Positions 8,959 through 17,959 of a stretch of DNA of 64,000 bases are shown here, piece by piece. The DNA comes from Actinomadura rifamycini DSM 43936 (GTDB lineage Bacteria; Actinomycetota; Actinomycetes; Streptosporangiales; Streptosporangiaceae). Position numbers and translations under genes: made by a program. The stretch is taken from the NCBI RefSeq assembly GCF_000425065.1, contig NZ_AULB01000014.1:1-64000 (forward strand). Direction: 5' to 3'. The notes beneath the pieces are model-generated. The model was not told where the DNA came from. It saw only the letters and a list, made by a program, of their open reading frames with translations, and searched no databases. Every line of letters begins with the position of its first letter. Positions within the stretch are counted from its first letter, which is position 1.

Positions 8959-10155
8959 ATGTCCGTTCTGGCCCGGCCCCTCCGGGCGTTCCGGAGACCG
9001 CCGGACCTCGCGGTCGACGCGGCCCTCGCCCTCGCGGTGCTGCTGGCGCAGCTCGCGCCGTTCACGACGATGCACGGCCCGTGGTCCGCCGCGCTCTACG
9101 CGCCCGTCCTCGGGTCGTCGCTGCCGCTGCTGCTCCGGCGCCGCCTCCCCGTCACCGCCATGGTCGCCGTGCTGGTGTCCGTCCCGCTGTACGACCTGGT
9201 CGGCGGCGGGCCGAGCCAGCCGATCTGGTACGGCTGGCTCGTCGCGGTGTACACGGTCGCCGACCGGTCGCCGCACCGCGACCGGCTGCTCGCGCTCGCG
9301 GTCACGGCGGCGAGCACGCTGCTCGTCGTGCGTCCCGGGTCGGTGGACACCGCGGTGCGGGGCGCGGCGATCTGGCTCGCCGCGTACGCGCTGGGGCGGG
9401 CGGCGGCGCTGCGCCGGCAGCGCGCCGCCGACCTGGAGGAGCGGGCGGTGCGGCTGGAGCGGGAGCGCCGGCTGGAGGCGGAGCGGGCGGCGGAGCGGGA
9501 GCGGACGCGGATCGCGCGGGACATGCACGACGTGCTCGCCCACGCCGTCAGCCTGATGGTGGTGCAGGCCGAGTCGGGGCCGCTGGTCGTGCGGTCGGAC
9601 CCGGACCGGGCCGAGGCCGCGTTCGACGCGATCGCGGCGTCCGGGCGGGACGCGATGGGGCAGCTCCGCCGGATGCTGGGCCTGCTGAAGGACGACGACG
9701 GCCCCCGGGACGCGCAGCCGAGCCTGGCGCGGCTTCCCGAACTGGCGGGACGCGTCCGCGAGACCGGCCTGCCGGTCTCGCTCAGCGTCGACGGCGTCCC
9801 CCTCCCGGAGCCCCCGTCGGCCCCGGCGCCCGCCGGTGCGGCCGCCCGGCTCGCGACGCTGCGGCCCGACGTCGACGCGGCCGCGTACCGGATCGTCCAG
9901 GAGGCGCTGACGAACGCGGTGAAGCACGCCGGGGCCGACCGCGTGGACGTCGCGCTGGCCTGGGAGGGCGACGTCCTGCGGGTCACCGTCACCGACGACG
10001 GGCGGGGCCCCGGGCGGGCGGGCGGCGGGGGCCGCGGGCTGGTCGGCGTCCGCGAGCGGGCCGCGGCGTGCGGCGGGGACGCCTCGTTCGGCCCGGCGCC
10101 GGGCGGCCGCGGCGCCCGCGTCGAGGCGCGGCTGCCGGCGGGGGCGGACACGTGA
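8959..10155 (+). CDS. NarL-type sensor histidine kinase (HisKA_3)
   Basis: This 398-residue membrane kinase has about four to five transmembrane helices in the first 150 residues and no large extracytoplasmic domain. A coiled-coil rich in Arg and Glu follows (about 151-183), then the DHp motif RIARDMHDVLAHAVSLM with phospho-acceptor His190, and a HATPase domain with EALTNAVKHAG and VTDDGRGPG. The family senses signals in or at the membrane. The downstream response regulator starts inside its stop codon (GTGA), so the pair is translationally coupled and very likely cognate. The signal is unknown. Confidence 0.93.
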   Translation: MSVLARPLRAFRRPPDLAVDAALALAVLLAQLAPFTTMHGPWSAALYAPVLGSSLPLLLRRRLPVTAMVAVLVSVPLYDLVGGGPSQPIWYGWLVAVYTVADRSPHRDRLLALAVTAASTLLVVRPGSVDTAVRGAAIWLAAYALGRAAALRRQRAADLEERAVRLERERRLEAERAAERERTRIARDMHDVLAHAVSLMVVQAESGPLVVRSDPDRAEAAFDAIAASGRDAMGQLRRMLGLLKDDDGPRDAQPSLARLPELAGRVRETGLPVSLSVDGVPLPEPPSAPAPAGAAARLATLRPDVDAAAYRIVQEALTNAVKHAGADRVDVALAWEGDVLRVTVTDDGRGPGRAGGGGRGLVGVRERAAACGGDASFGPAPGGRGARVEARLPAGADT

Positions 10156-10805
10156 CGATCGCCGTGGTGGTCGCGGACGACCAGGAGCTGGTGCGCAGCG
10201 GGTTCGCGCTCATCCTCGACACGCAGCCCGACATCGCGGTCGTCGCCGAGGCGGCCGACGGCCGCGCCGCGGTCGAGGCCGTCCGCGCGCACCGTCCGGA
10301 CGTCGCGCTGCTCGACATCCGCATGCCCGGGACGGACGGCATCGAGGCGGCCCGCGAGATCTGCGCGCACACCGCCACCCGGGCGCTGATGCTGACCACG
10401 TTCGACCAGGACGACTACGTCTACGACGCCCTGCGGGCCGGGGCGAGCGGGTTCCTGCTGAAGGACGTCCGCCGGGACGACCTCGTGCACGCCGTGCGGG
10501 TGGTCGCGGCCGGGGAGGCGCTGCTCGCGCCGACCGTGACCCGCCGGCTGATCGGGGACGTGCTGAGCGGGCGTCCCGCCGTCCGGGACGCGCCCGCGCT
10601 GGGCGCGCTCACCGACCGGGAGCGGCAGACGCTCACGCTCGTCGGGCGCGGCCTGTCGAACGCCGAGATCGCGGCGGAACTGGTCGTCAGCGAGCACACG
10701 GTGAAGACCCACGTGAGCAACGTGCTGGCGAAGCTCGGCGCGCGCGACCGCGTGCAGGCGGTGATCGCGGCCTACGAGTCGGGCCTGATCCGCCCGGGCG
10801 GCTGA
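10152..10805 (+). CDS. NarL/LuxR-family response regulator
   Basis: This 217-residue protein has an N-terminal receiver domain (Asp9-Asp10 acidic pair, phospho-acceptor Asp55 in ALLDIRMPG, Lys in GFLLKDV) and a C-terminal LuxR helix-turn-helix (TDRERQTLTLVGRGLSNAEI and VSEHTVKTHVSNVLAKL). The GTG start overlaps the kinase stop by four bases. It is the probable output of the preceding kinase. Targets are not evident here. Confidence 0.94.
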   Translation: MTIAVVVADDQELVRSGFALILDTQPDIAVVAEAADGRAAVEAVRAHRPDVALLDIRMPGTDGIEAAREICAHTATRALMLTTFDQDDYVYDALRAGASGFLLKDVRRDDLVHAVRVVAAGEALLAPTVTRRLIGDVLSGRPAVRDAPALGALTDRERQTLTLVGRGLSNAEIAAELVVSEHTVKTHVSNVLAKLGARDRVQAVIAAYESGLIRPGG

Positions 10806-10813
10806 AGGCGCCC

Positions 10814-10819
10814 TAGACT
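10814..10819 (+). promoter_or_regulatory. -10 box TAGACT in front of a 34-codon open frame
   Basis: TAGACT is followed by CCGCCC and an ATG at 10826, a textbook leaderless arrangement located only 9 bases after the response-regulator stop. Confidence 0.5.
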
Positions 10820-10825
10820 CCGCCC

Positions 10826-10930
10826 ATGAGCGAGTTGATCACCCAGCCGGCGCGGTTCGCGGTCGAGACGATCTTCCCGCTGCTCGGCACCGTCACCACC
10901 GCCGACGCGGTGATCGCCGCGCTCGGCTGA
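10826..10930 (+). CDS. Possible 34-residue leaderless small protein
   Basis: The frame encodes MSELITQPARFAVETIFPLL and a further 14 residues before a TGA at 10928-10930. A consensus -10 box (TAGACT, six-base spacer) points straight at its ATG. Many codons end in G or C, as in real genes here. I know no matching family; it resembles an N-terminal helix of a larger protein and could be the remnant of a truncated gene. The other strand is open too, so coding is not proven. Confidence 0.35.
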   Translation: MSELITQPARFAVETIFPLLGTVTTADAVIAALG

Positions 10931-10998
10931 CCGGAACGAGCGTCCGGCGTCCGGCGTCCGGCGGGAACGATCGACGCGGGCCGGGTGTTGTGCCCGGT

Positions 10999-11412
10999 AT
11001 GGATGCTTCCTTCGCGGACCCGGACGTGATCACCCGGCTGCTGGCCGAGTCCCGCACCTGGGCGTTCGTCGGGCTGAACGACCGTCCGGAACGGGTGGTG
11101 CACCAGCAGGCGGGCCTGCTGCAGGCGCGCGGCAAGCGGATCTTCCCGGTGCACCCGTCGCGCGCGGAGGTGCTCGGCGAGCCCGGGTACGCGGCGCTGG
11201 CCGACCTGCCCGAGAAGGTCGACGTCGTCGGCGTCTACCGGCGCTCGGAGTACGCGGGCGCGGTGATCGACCAGGCCGTCGCGGCGGGCGCCGGCGCCGT
11301 GTGGCTGCCGCTGGGCGTCGTCGACGAGGACGCCGGCCGCCGCGCGCTCGACGCCGGACTCGACGTCGTCATGGACCGCTGCCCCGCCATCGAGTGGAGC
11401 AAGCGCCACTGA
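10999..11412 (+). CDS. CoA-binding domain protein (YccU/CoA_binding_2 family)
   Basis: This protein of about 137 residues forms a single Rossmann-like CoA-binding domain: RTWAFVGLNDRPERVVHQQ, the second strand KRIFPVHPSRAEVLG, DVVGVYRRSEYAG, and the C-terminal GLDVVMDRCPAIEW in which the Cys is typical of the family. The molecular role of these stand-alone domains is poorly known. The ATG at 10999 is preferred; an in-frame GTG at 10990 is also possible. It is convergent with purE. Confidence 0.85.
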   Translation: MDASFADPDVITRLLAESRTWAFVGLNDRPERVVHQQAGLLQARGKRIFPVHPSRAEVLGEPGYAALADLPEKVDVVGVYRRSEYAGAVIDQAVAAGAGAVWLPLGVVDEDAGRRALDAGLDVVMDRCPAIEWSKRH

Positions 11413-11448
11413 CGGGCCGGCGGCGGCGCGGCGGGCGCCGGGCGGCGG

Positions 11449-11936
<488 letters not shown>

Positions 11937-11940
<4 letters not shown>

Positions 11941-13124
11941 GCGTTCTCCTCGTTCTCGGGCTTCATCGCCGGACCCCAGCGGAGGTAGTCGGCGGCGTGG
12001 CGGGCGCGCTCGCGGACCTCCGCGAGATCGTCGCCGAGCGCGGTGACGTGCCCGATCTTGCGGCCGGGCCGCACGTCCTTGCCGTAGAAGTGGACCTTGA
12101 CGGCCGGGTCGTGCGCCATCACGTGGATGTAGCGGGAGTAGACGTCCGGGTCGTCGCCGCCGAGGACGTTCGCCATGACGGTGACGGGCGCGGTGGGCGC
12201 GGTGGAGCCGAGGGGCAGGTCCAGGACGGCGCGCAGGTGCTGCTCGAACTGGGACGTGCGCGAACCCTCGATCGTCCAGTGGCCGGAGTTGTGCGGGCGC
12301 ATGGCCAGCTCGTTGACGACCGGTCCGGCCGCGGTCTCGAACAGCTCGACGGCGAGCAGCCCGACGACGCCGAGGGCGTCCGCGATGCCGAGGGCGAGGT
12401 TCTGCGCCTCGACGGCGGCGTCGTCGGACAGGCCCGGCGCCGGCGCGATGACCTCGGTGCAGATGCCGTTCTCCTGGACGGTCTCGACGATCGGGTACGC
12501 GGCGCCCTGCCCGTAGGGGGAGCGCGCGACGAGCGCGGCGAGTTCGCGGCGGAACGCGACGTGCTCCTCGACCATGAGGTCGAGGCCCTGCCCGAGCAGG
12601 TCGGCCACCAGCGCCGCGGCGGCGTCGCCGAGGGCGTCCAGGACCCACACGCCCTTGCCGTCGTACCCGCCCCGGACGGCCTTGAGCACCACGGGGAGCC
12701 CGTGGTCGCGGGCGAACGCCTCCAGCGCGGGGACCGCGCCGTCGGCGGGCAGGGGGGCGTACGCAGGGCACGGGGCGCCGAGCGCGCTCAGCCGCTCCCG
12801 CATGACGAGCTTGTCCTGGGCGTGGGCGAGGGCCGCGGAGCCGGGGCGGCAGGGCGTGCCGGACGCCTCCAGGTCGCGGATGTGGTCGCCGGGGACGTGC
12901 TCGTGGTCGAAGGTGACCACGTCGCAGCCCTCGGCGAACGCCCGCAGGTCGGCGAGGGCGCGGTCGTCGCCCACCCGGACGTCCGCGACGGCCTGCGCCG
13001 CGGAGTCGTCCGGCGCGCCGGCGAGGACGCGCAGCGGGACGCCCAGGGCGATCGCGGCCTGCTGCGTCATCCGGGCGAGCTGACCGCCGCCGGCCATGCC
13101 GACGACGGGGGTAGAAAGGGTCAC
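11937..13124 (-). CDS. purK: N5-carboxyaminoimidazole ribonucleotide synthase, PurK
   Basis: This 395-residue ATP-grasp enzyme carboxylates AIR to N5-CAIR with ATP and bicarbonate. The N-terminal [14 protein letters not shown] nucleotide-fold motif, the ATP-grasp [13 protein letters not shown] segment, and the late [17 protein letters not shown] motif are all present. It begins with GTG, six bases after a TAACCT -10 box, so the message is probably leaderless. purE follows with a four-base overlap. Confidence 0.97.
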
Positions 13125-13130
13125 GTCGAA

Positions 13131-13136
13131 AGGTTA
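13131..13136 (-). promoter_or_regulatory. -10 box TAACCT of purKE
   Basis: TAACCT on the reverse strand is separated by TTCGAC from the purK GTG at 13124, giving leaderless geometry. Confidence 0.6.
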
Positions 13137-13342
13137 TCGGCCGTGCGCCGTGAACAAACCACGTGTACTGTGCGTCGGATTCGGTGTGGGCTCCCTAGGG
13201 CGCGGGCAGGGAACCTCCGGAACAACGTGAAACGTTCATGTTCAGGCGTCTCCGGCACCGCGTGCGTCTATCCTCGTTGTGCTCCCGCATCGGCCGCCCG
13301 TCGCGGCGCCGCAGCCGAGGTCCGGAAGGACGGTTCCCCTAC

Positions 13343-13939
13343 GTGAGCCTGGTGGCCAGTCTTCAGCGAAAGTTCGAGCACCTGGTGCGCGAACTCGCCA
13401 AGTTCGGCAGCGTGGGCGCGATCGCGTTCGTCATCACGATGATCGTCAGCAACGTGCTGCACGCCGGGCTCGACGTGGGGCCGATGACGTCGTTCCTGGT
13501 CGCCACGGTGGTGGCCACGACGTTCTCCTACCTGGCGAACCGGTACTGGACGTTCCGGCACCGCGACCGCAGCGGGGTCGGCCGCGAGTACGTGCTCTTC
13601 TTCGCGCTGAACGGCGTCGGCCTCGTGATCACCCAGCTGTTCATCGGGTTCACGATCTACGTGCTGCGGCTGGAGGGGCCGATCCCCTACAACACGGCGA
13701 TGATCGTCGGGACGGGCGCGGCGACGCTGTTCCGGTTCTGGGCGTACAAGAAGTGGGTGTTCCTGCCGGCGGGCGCCCCGCCGGTCGACCCGGCGTCCGG
13801 GCTGCCGGAGCCGGTGGACGGCGACACGGCGGGCGACGCGGCGGGCGACACGGCGGGGGCGCACCGCGCGGACGCCCGGCCCGCGCCGCGGCTCGGCCAC
13901 CCCCTCGATTCCCCCGCCCAGGACTACGTCGCGCGCTGA
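13343..13939 (+). CDS. GtrA-family membrane protein
   Basis: This 198-residue protein has four transmembrane helices in the GtrA pattern, including KFGSVGAIAFVITMIVSN, FSYLANRYWTFRHRDR and FRFWAYKKWVFLP. GtrA-like proteins are thought to help flip lipid-linked sugars or to support cell-wall glycan modification. The GTG at 13343 is chosen because GGAAGGA lies upstream and the first helix follows soon after. A 60-residue hydrophilic tail contains short Asp-Thr-Ala-Gly repeats. It is divergent from purK. The sugar and acceptor are unknown. Confidence 0.88.
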   Translation: MSLVASLQRKFEHLVRELAKFGSVGAIAFVITMIVSNVLHAGLDVGPMTSFLVATVVATTFSYLANRYWTFRHRDRSGVGREYVLFFALNGVGLVITQLFIGFTIYVLRLEGPIPYNTAMIVGTGAATLFRFWAYKKWVFLPAGAPPVDPASGLPEPVDGDTAGDAAGDTAGAHRADARPAPRLGHPLDSPAQDYVAR

Positions 13940-13968
13940 CCGCGCGCCCTCCCCGCCCGGTTCGCACC

Positions 13969-13984
13969 GACGGGCCCGCCCGTC
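13969..13984. terminator. Short palindromic hairpin between convergent genes
   Basis: GACGGGC and its complement are separated by two bases, just before the convergent histidine-kinase stop at 13986. It may stop transcription from either side. Confidence 0.4.
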
Positions 13985-13985
13985 C

Positions 13986-15260
13986 TCAGGCGGGTCCGAT
14001 GACGACGCGTTCCGCGGCCAGCCGGGCCTGGGCGGTCTGCCGGAGGAACACCCCGAACACGGCGGGACGGGCCTGGATCAGCTCCAGCCGTCCGCCGTCC
14101 ACGACCGCGAGGGAGCGGGCCAGGTAGAGGCCGAGGCCGGTGCCGCGGCCGCCGCTGACGCTCCGCTCGAAGATCCGCGGTTCGAGGTCGGGCGGGATGC
14201 CCTCGCCCTCGTCGCCGACCTCGACCACGACCGAACTGCCGCCCGGCTTGGTGTGGATCGTCACGGTTCCGGCGCCGTGCATGAGCGAGTTGTCCAGGAG
14301 GGTCGCGACGATCTGGGAGAGGCCCTCGGGGTTGGTCATGCCGACGAGGCCCTGCTCGCCGATGATGCGGACGTCCCGTCCGGCGCGGCGGAAGATCGGC
14401 CGCCACTCCTCCACCTGCTGGGCGATGATGTCGTCGATGGGGGCGGGGACGGCGCCGCCGGTGCGGTCGTGGCGGGCGCGGGCGAGGAGCTGCTCGACGA
14501 CGGCGACGAGGCGCTCGGTCTGCGCGACGGCCGCCGCGCCCTCCTCGCGGACGACGTCCGGGTAGTCGGCCGCCTCGATCATCTCGTCGAGCCGCATGGA
14601 CAGGGCGGTGAGCGGGGTGCGCAGCTGGTGGCTGGCGTCCGCGGCGAACTCCCGGCTGGAGGCGAGCAGGTCGGCGATGCGGACGGCGCTGCGGTCGAGG
14701 ACCTCGGCGACCCGGTCGACCTCGGGGATGCCGTAGCGGCGGCGCCGCGGGCGGGCGTTGCCGGTGCCGAGCCGGTCGGCGGTCTCGGCGAGGTCGATGA
14801 GCGGGAGGGTGAGCTTGCGGGCCTGCACCATGGCGAGGCCGACGGTGACGGCGACGCCCAGCAGGGCGAGGCTGCCGATCAGCAGGAGGAGGCGCAGCTC
14901 GGCGTCCCGCACCTGCGACGCGGGCCGGGACACCCGGACGCGCACGCCCCCGGCGGACGTGGCCGCGGTCAGCGCCCGCCCGGCGCCCGGATCGGGCCCG
15001 GCGGCGACCGTGCGGCCGTCCGGCAGGGTGATGAAGATGTGTCGGCCGGGATACTCCCGGGCGATCACCGCGCCGTACAGCGGCCGTCCGGTCTGGAGGC
15101 TGTAGCCGACGCCGCCGAGGATGGTGGACGCCTCGCGCTCCAGCGACCTCCGGGCCTCCTCGTGGACGAGCTTGTGGGCGGCGTAGGCGAGGGGGACGCC
15201 GAGCAGCAGGATCGCGACCACCGCCACCGCGAGCGTCGACAGCAGGAGTCGGCGCCTCAT
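13986..15260 (-). CDS. Sensor histidine kinase (HAMP-HisKA type)
   Basis: This 424-residue kinase has TM1 at about 5-27, a short extracytoplasmic sensor of about 95 residues, and TM2 near 122-144. A HAMP linker follows, then the DHp box ADASHQLRTPLTALSMRL with His211, and a catalytic domain with LLDNSLMHGAG, VGDEGEGIPP and GRGTGLGLYLARSL. It is transcribed 93 bases after an OmpR-type regulator and is probably its partner. The sensor domain is compact and the stimulus unknown. Confidence 0.93.
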   Translation of the reverse strand: MRRRLLLSTLAVAVVAILLLGVPLAYAAHKLVHEEARRSLEREASTILGGVGYSLQTGRPLYGAVIAREYPGRHIFITLPDGRTVAAGPDPGAGRALTAATSAGGVRVRVSRPASQVRDAELRLLLLIGSLALLGVAVTVGLAMVQARKLTLPLIDLAETADRLGTGNARPRRRRYGIPEVDRVAEVLDRSAVRIADLLASSREFAADASHQLRTPLTALSMRLDEMIEAADYPDVVREEGAAAVAQTERLVAVVEQLLARARHDRTGGAVPAPIDDIIAQQVEEWRPIFRRAGRDVRIIGEQGLVGMTNPEGLSQIVATLLDNSLMHGAGTVTIHTKPGGSSVVVEVGDEGEGIPPDLEPRIFERSVSGGRGTGLGLYLARSLAVVDGGRLELIQARPAVFGVFLRQTAQARLAAERVVIGPA

Positions 15261-15292
15261 CAGGGCTCCTTAGGGGTGATGCCACGGCCGCA

Positions 15293-15323
15293 CCGGGCTC
15301 CCCGGCCTCTCGGGGAGGCCCGG
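15293..15323 (-). other. Hairpin between response regulator and kinase genes
   Basis: CCGGGCTCCCCG pairs with CGGGGAGGCCCGG with one bulge, in the 93-base gap between the two genes. It may lower kinase expression relative to the regulator, or be an mRNA processing or attenuation site. Confidence 0.35.
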
Positions 15324-15353
15324 GGAAGGGTCGCGCGACCGTGGCGGCCGGTG

Positions 15354-16025
15354 CTAGTCGCCGCGTTCGAACCGGAAGCCGACGCCCCGCACCGTGGTGA
15401 TGTAGCGGGGACTGCCGGCGTCGTCGCCGAGCTTGCGGCGCAGCCAGGAAATGTGCATGTCGAGGGTCTTCGTGGAACCCCACCAGTTGGTGTCCCACAC
15501 CTCGCGCATGATCTGTTCGCGGGTCACGACCTTGCCGGCGTCCCTGACCAGGACGCGCAGCAGGTCGAACTCCTTGGTGGTCAGCTGGAGCTCCTGTTCG
15601 CCCATCCAGGCCCGGCGCGACTCGGCGTCGATCCGGACCCCCTGGACGATCGGGGTCTCGGTGCTGCCCCGGCGCAGCAGGGCCCGCACCCGGGCGAGCA
15701 GTTCGGCGAGCCGGAACGGCTTGGTGACGTAGTCGTCGGCGCCCGCGTCCAGCCCGACGACGGTGTCGACCTCGTCGGCCCGGGCGGTCAGGATCAGTAT
15801 CGGGACGCCGTGCCCCTCGGCACGCACCCTGCGGGCCACCTCAAGGCCGTCGAGCTCCGGCAGGCCGAGATCGAGCACGATGAGGTCCACGCCGCCCCCG
15901 AGGGCCCGCTCCAGCGCCTGCGGTCCGTCCGGGCTGACTTCGACGGTGTACCCCTCGCGACGCAGCGCGCGGGCGAGAGGCTCGGAGATGGACGTGTCGT
16001 CCTCGGCGAGCAGTACTGAGGTCAT
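15354..16025 (-). CDS. OmpR-family response regulator
   Basis: This 223-residue regulator has a receiver domain (AEDD at 8-10, phospho-acceptor Asp52 in IVLDLGLPE, Lys in DDYVTKPFRLAELLARV) and a winged-helix DNA-binding domain (LTTKEFDLLRVLVRDAGKVV, then HISWLRRKLGDD and ITTVRGVGFRF). The ATG at 16025 follows a TACGAT -10 box by six bases, so the message is leaderless and fixes the start. The histidine kinase follows on the same strand. Confidence 0.95.
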   Translation of the reverse strand: MTSVLLAEDDTSISEPLARALRREGYTVEVSPDGPQALERALGGGVDLIVLDLGLPELDGLEVARRVRAEGHGVPILILTARADEVDTVVGLDAGADDYVTKPFRLAELLARVRALLRRGSTETPIVQGVRIDAESRRAWMGEQELQLTTKEFDLLRVLVRDAGKVVTREQIMREVWDTNWWGSTKTLDMHISWLRRKLGDDAGSPRYITTVRGVGFRFERGD

Positions 16026-16031
16026 GAACCG

Positions 16032-16037
16032 ATCGTA
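16032..16037 (-). promoter_or_regulatory. -10 box TACGAT of the OmpR-type two-component operon
   Basis: TACGAT on the reverse strand lies six bases upstream of the ATG at 16025. Confidence 0.6.
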
Positions 16038-16150
16038 TGACCAATCTTGAACGTTTCTCGGCCGCCGCCGCGCTCTTGACCTGCGGTTTGCCACTCATAG
16101 TAGAACCGCGAACACACATCTTTGCCAGTGATCGGGCGATTCCTGGCATG

Positions 16151-17959
16151 TCACCCGGGGACCGGCGCTTCGAGGACCGCGACGGCGGCCGCCGGAAGCA
16201 CCAGCGAGCGGATTCCGGAATCGCCGATGGAGTCCGTTTCGAGTTTCACGTCCGGTTCCGAGGCGAGGACGAGGCGGGACGCGGCGGTCGCGATCTCCGC
16301 GGAACGGTCGGCGAGGTTCGCGACGACGCGGATCCGGCCGCGCCGGATGGCGACGACGCGTTCCGAGCCGCTTTCCCGGACGTCGACGTCCGTCCGGGTG
16401 AGGCGCGGGTCGTTGAGGTCGGGTTCCGAACGGCGGAGCGCGATCAGCGCCCGGTACCAGTCGAGCAGGTCGCGGTGGGGCGGTCCGGCGGCCTCCGCCC
16501 AGTCGAGCACCGACCGGCGGAACGTCTCCGGATCCTGCGGGTCGGGGATGTCGCCCGCCCAGCCGTGCCGGGCGAACTCCCGCCGGCGGCCCTCGCTCAC
16601 CGCCCGTCCGAGATCCGGGTCGACGTGGTCGGTGAAATAGCACCACGGGGTGGACGCGCCCCATTCCTCGCCCATGAACAGCATCGGCGTGAACGGCGAC
16701 AGGAGGAGGAGCGCGGCCCCCACCTTCTGCATGGGCACGGACAGCGTCGCGCTTATGCGGTCCCCGGACGCGCGATTGCCCACCTGGTCGTGGTTCTGCA
16801 GGAAACCCAGAAAACGGTGCGCGGGCGTTGTGCGGACGTCGACGGAACGACCGTGGCGACGCCCCCTGTAGGCCGACATCGTGCCGTCGTGGAAAAACAC
16901 CCGTGTCAGGGTTTTCTGCAGTACCTCCAATGACCCGAAGTCGCAGTAGTAACCCTGGCGCTCACCGGTCAGGGCCGCGTGCAAAGCGTGGTGGAAATCG
17001 TCGCTCCACTGCGCGTCGAGCCCATATCCCCCCGCGTCTCTGGACGTCACCAGGCGCGGATCGTTCAGGTCGGATTCGGCTATCAGGAACAGATTCCGCC
17101 CCAGGTGCGCGGACAGGCCCGCCACCGCCTCCGCGAGCTCCTCCAGGATGTGAACGGCGCGCAGGTCGGCGATGGCGTGGACGGCGTCGAGCCGGAGCCC
17201 GTCCAGGTGGTGGTCGCGCAGCCACATCAGCGCGTTCTCGACGACGAACGCGCGGACTTCGTCCGACCCCGCCTGGTCGAAGTTCACCGCGTCGCCCCAG
17301 GGCGTCATGTGGGCGCCGGTGAAGTACGGGCCGTAGGAGGCGAGGCGGTTCCCGTCCGGGCCCAGATGGTTGTAGACGACGTCCAGGACGACCGCGAGCC
17401 CCCGGGCATGGGCGGCGTCCACGAACCGCTTGAGGCCGTCCGGACCGCCGTAGGGCTCGTGCGGGGCCCACAGGTGGACACCGTCGTACCCCCACCCGTG
17501 GTGACCGGGGAACGACGCGACGGGCAGCAGCTCTACTGCGTCGATCCCCAGCGACACGAGATGGTCCAAGCGTTCTATGGCCGCGTCGAAGGTTCCTTCC
17601 GGGGTGAACGTCCCGACGTGCAGCTCGTACAGGACGCTCCCTGGCAACGGGCGCCCGCGCCACCCGGCGTCCGTCCAGGCGAAGCGGCCGTCGTCGTAGA
17701 CGCGGCTCGGGCCGTGCACGCCGTTCGGCTGCCACCGGGAGCGCGGGTCCGGCAGGACCTCCGTCTCCTCCGCCGGATCGTCGCTCCCGTCGAGGACGAA
17801 CCCGTAGTCGGTCCCGTGGGACGCGCCGGGCACGTCCGTCCCCCACCAGCCGGGACGGCCCGGCAGGGGCGCCAGCGGATGCCGGACGAGGTCGGGCGCC
17901 GTGCCGCACGCGACGTCCACGCGGCGGGCGTCCGGCGCCCACACCTCGAACCGGGTCAA
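16151..17959 (-). CDS. treZ: Malto-oligosyltrehalose trehalohydrolase, TreZ
   Basis: This 602-residue glycoside hydrolase family 13 enzyme cleaves trehalose from the end of maltooligosyl-trehalose made by TreY. An N-terminal carbohydrate-binding-like domain (FEVWAPDA) precedes the barrel, with DVVYNHLGPDGN, the nucleophile region DGLRLDAVHAI (Asp258), the acid/base region FLIAESDLNDP (Glu295) and FLQNHDQVGNRASG. The start is TTG, overlapping the treY stop as TTGA, so translation is coupled. It is the last gene of glgX-treY-treZ. Confidence 0.95.
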   Translation of the reverse strand: MTRFEVWAPDARRVDVACGTAPDLVRHPLAPLPGRPGWWGTDVPGASHGTDYGFVLDGSDDPAEETEVLPDPRSRWQPNGVHGPSRVYDDGRFAWTDAGWRGRPLPGSVLYELHVGTFTPEGTFDAAIERLDHLVSLGIDAVELLPVASFPGHHGWGYDGVHLWAPHEPYGGPDGLKRFVDAAHARGLAVVLDVVYNHLGPDGNRLASYGPYFTGAHMTPWGDAVNFDQAGSDEVRAFVVENALMWLRDHHLDGLRLDAVHAIADLRAVHILEELAEAVAGLSAHLGRNLFLIAESDLNDPRLVTSRDAGGYGLDAQWSDDFHHALHAALTGERQGYYCDFGSLEVLQKTLTRVFFHDGTMSAYRGRRHGRSVDVRTTPAHRFLGFLQNHDQVGNRASGDRISATLSVPMQKVGAALLLLSPFTPMLFMGEEWGASTPWCYFTDHVDPDLGRAVSEGRRREFARHGWAGDIPDPQDPETFRRSVLDWAEAAGPPHRDLLDWYRALIALRRSEPDLNDPRLTRTDVDVRESGSERVVAIRRGRIRVVANLADRSAEIATAASRLVLASEPDVKLETDSIGDSGIRSLVLPAAAVAVLEAPVPG

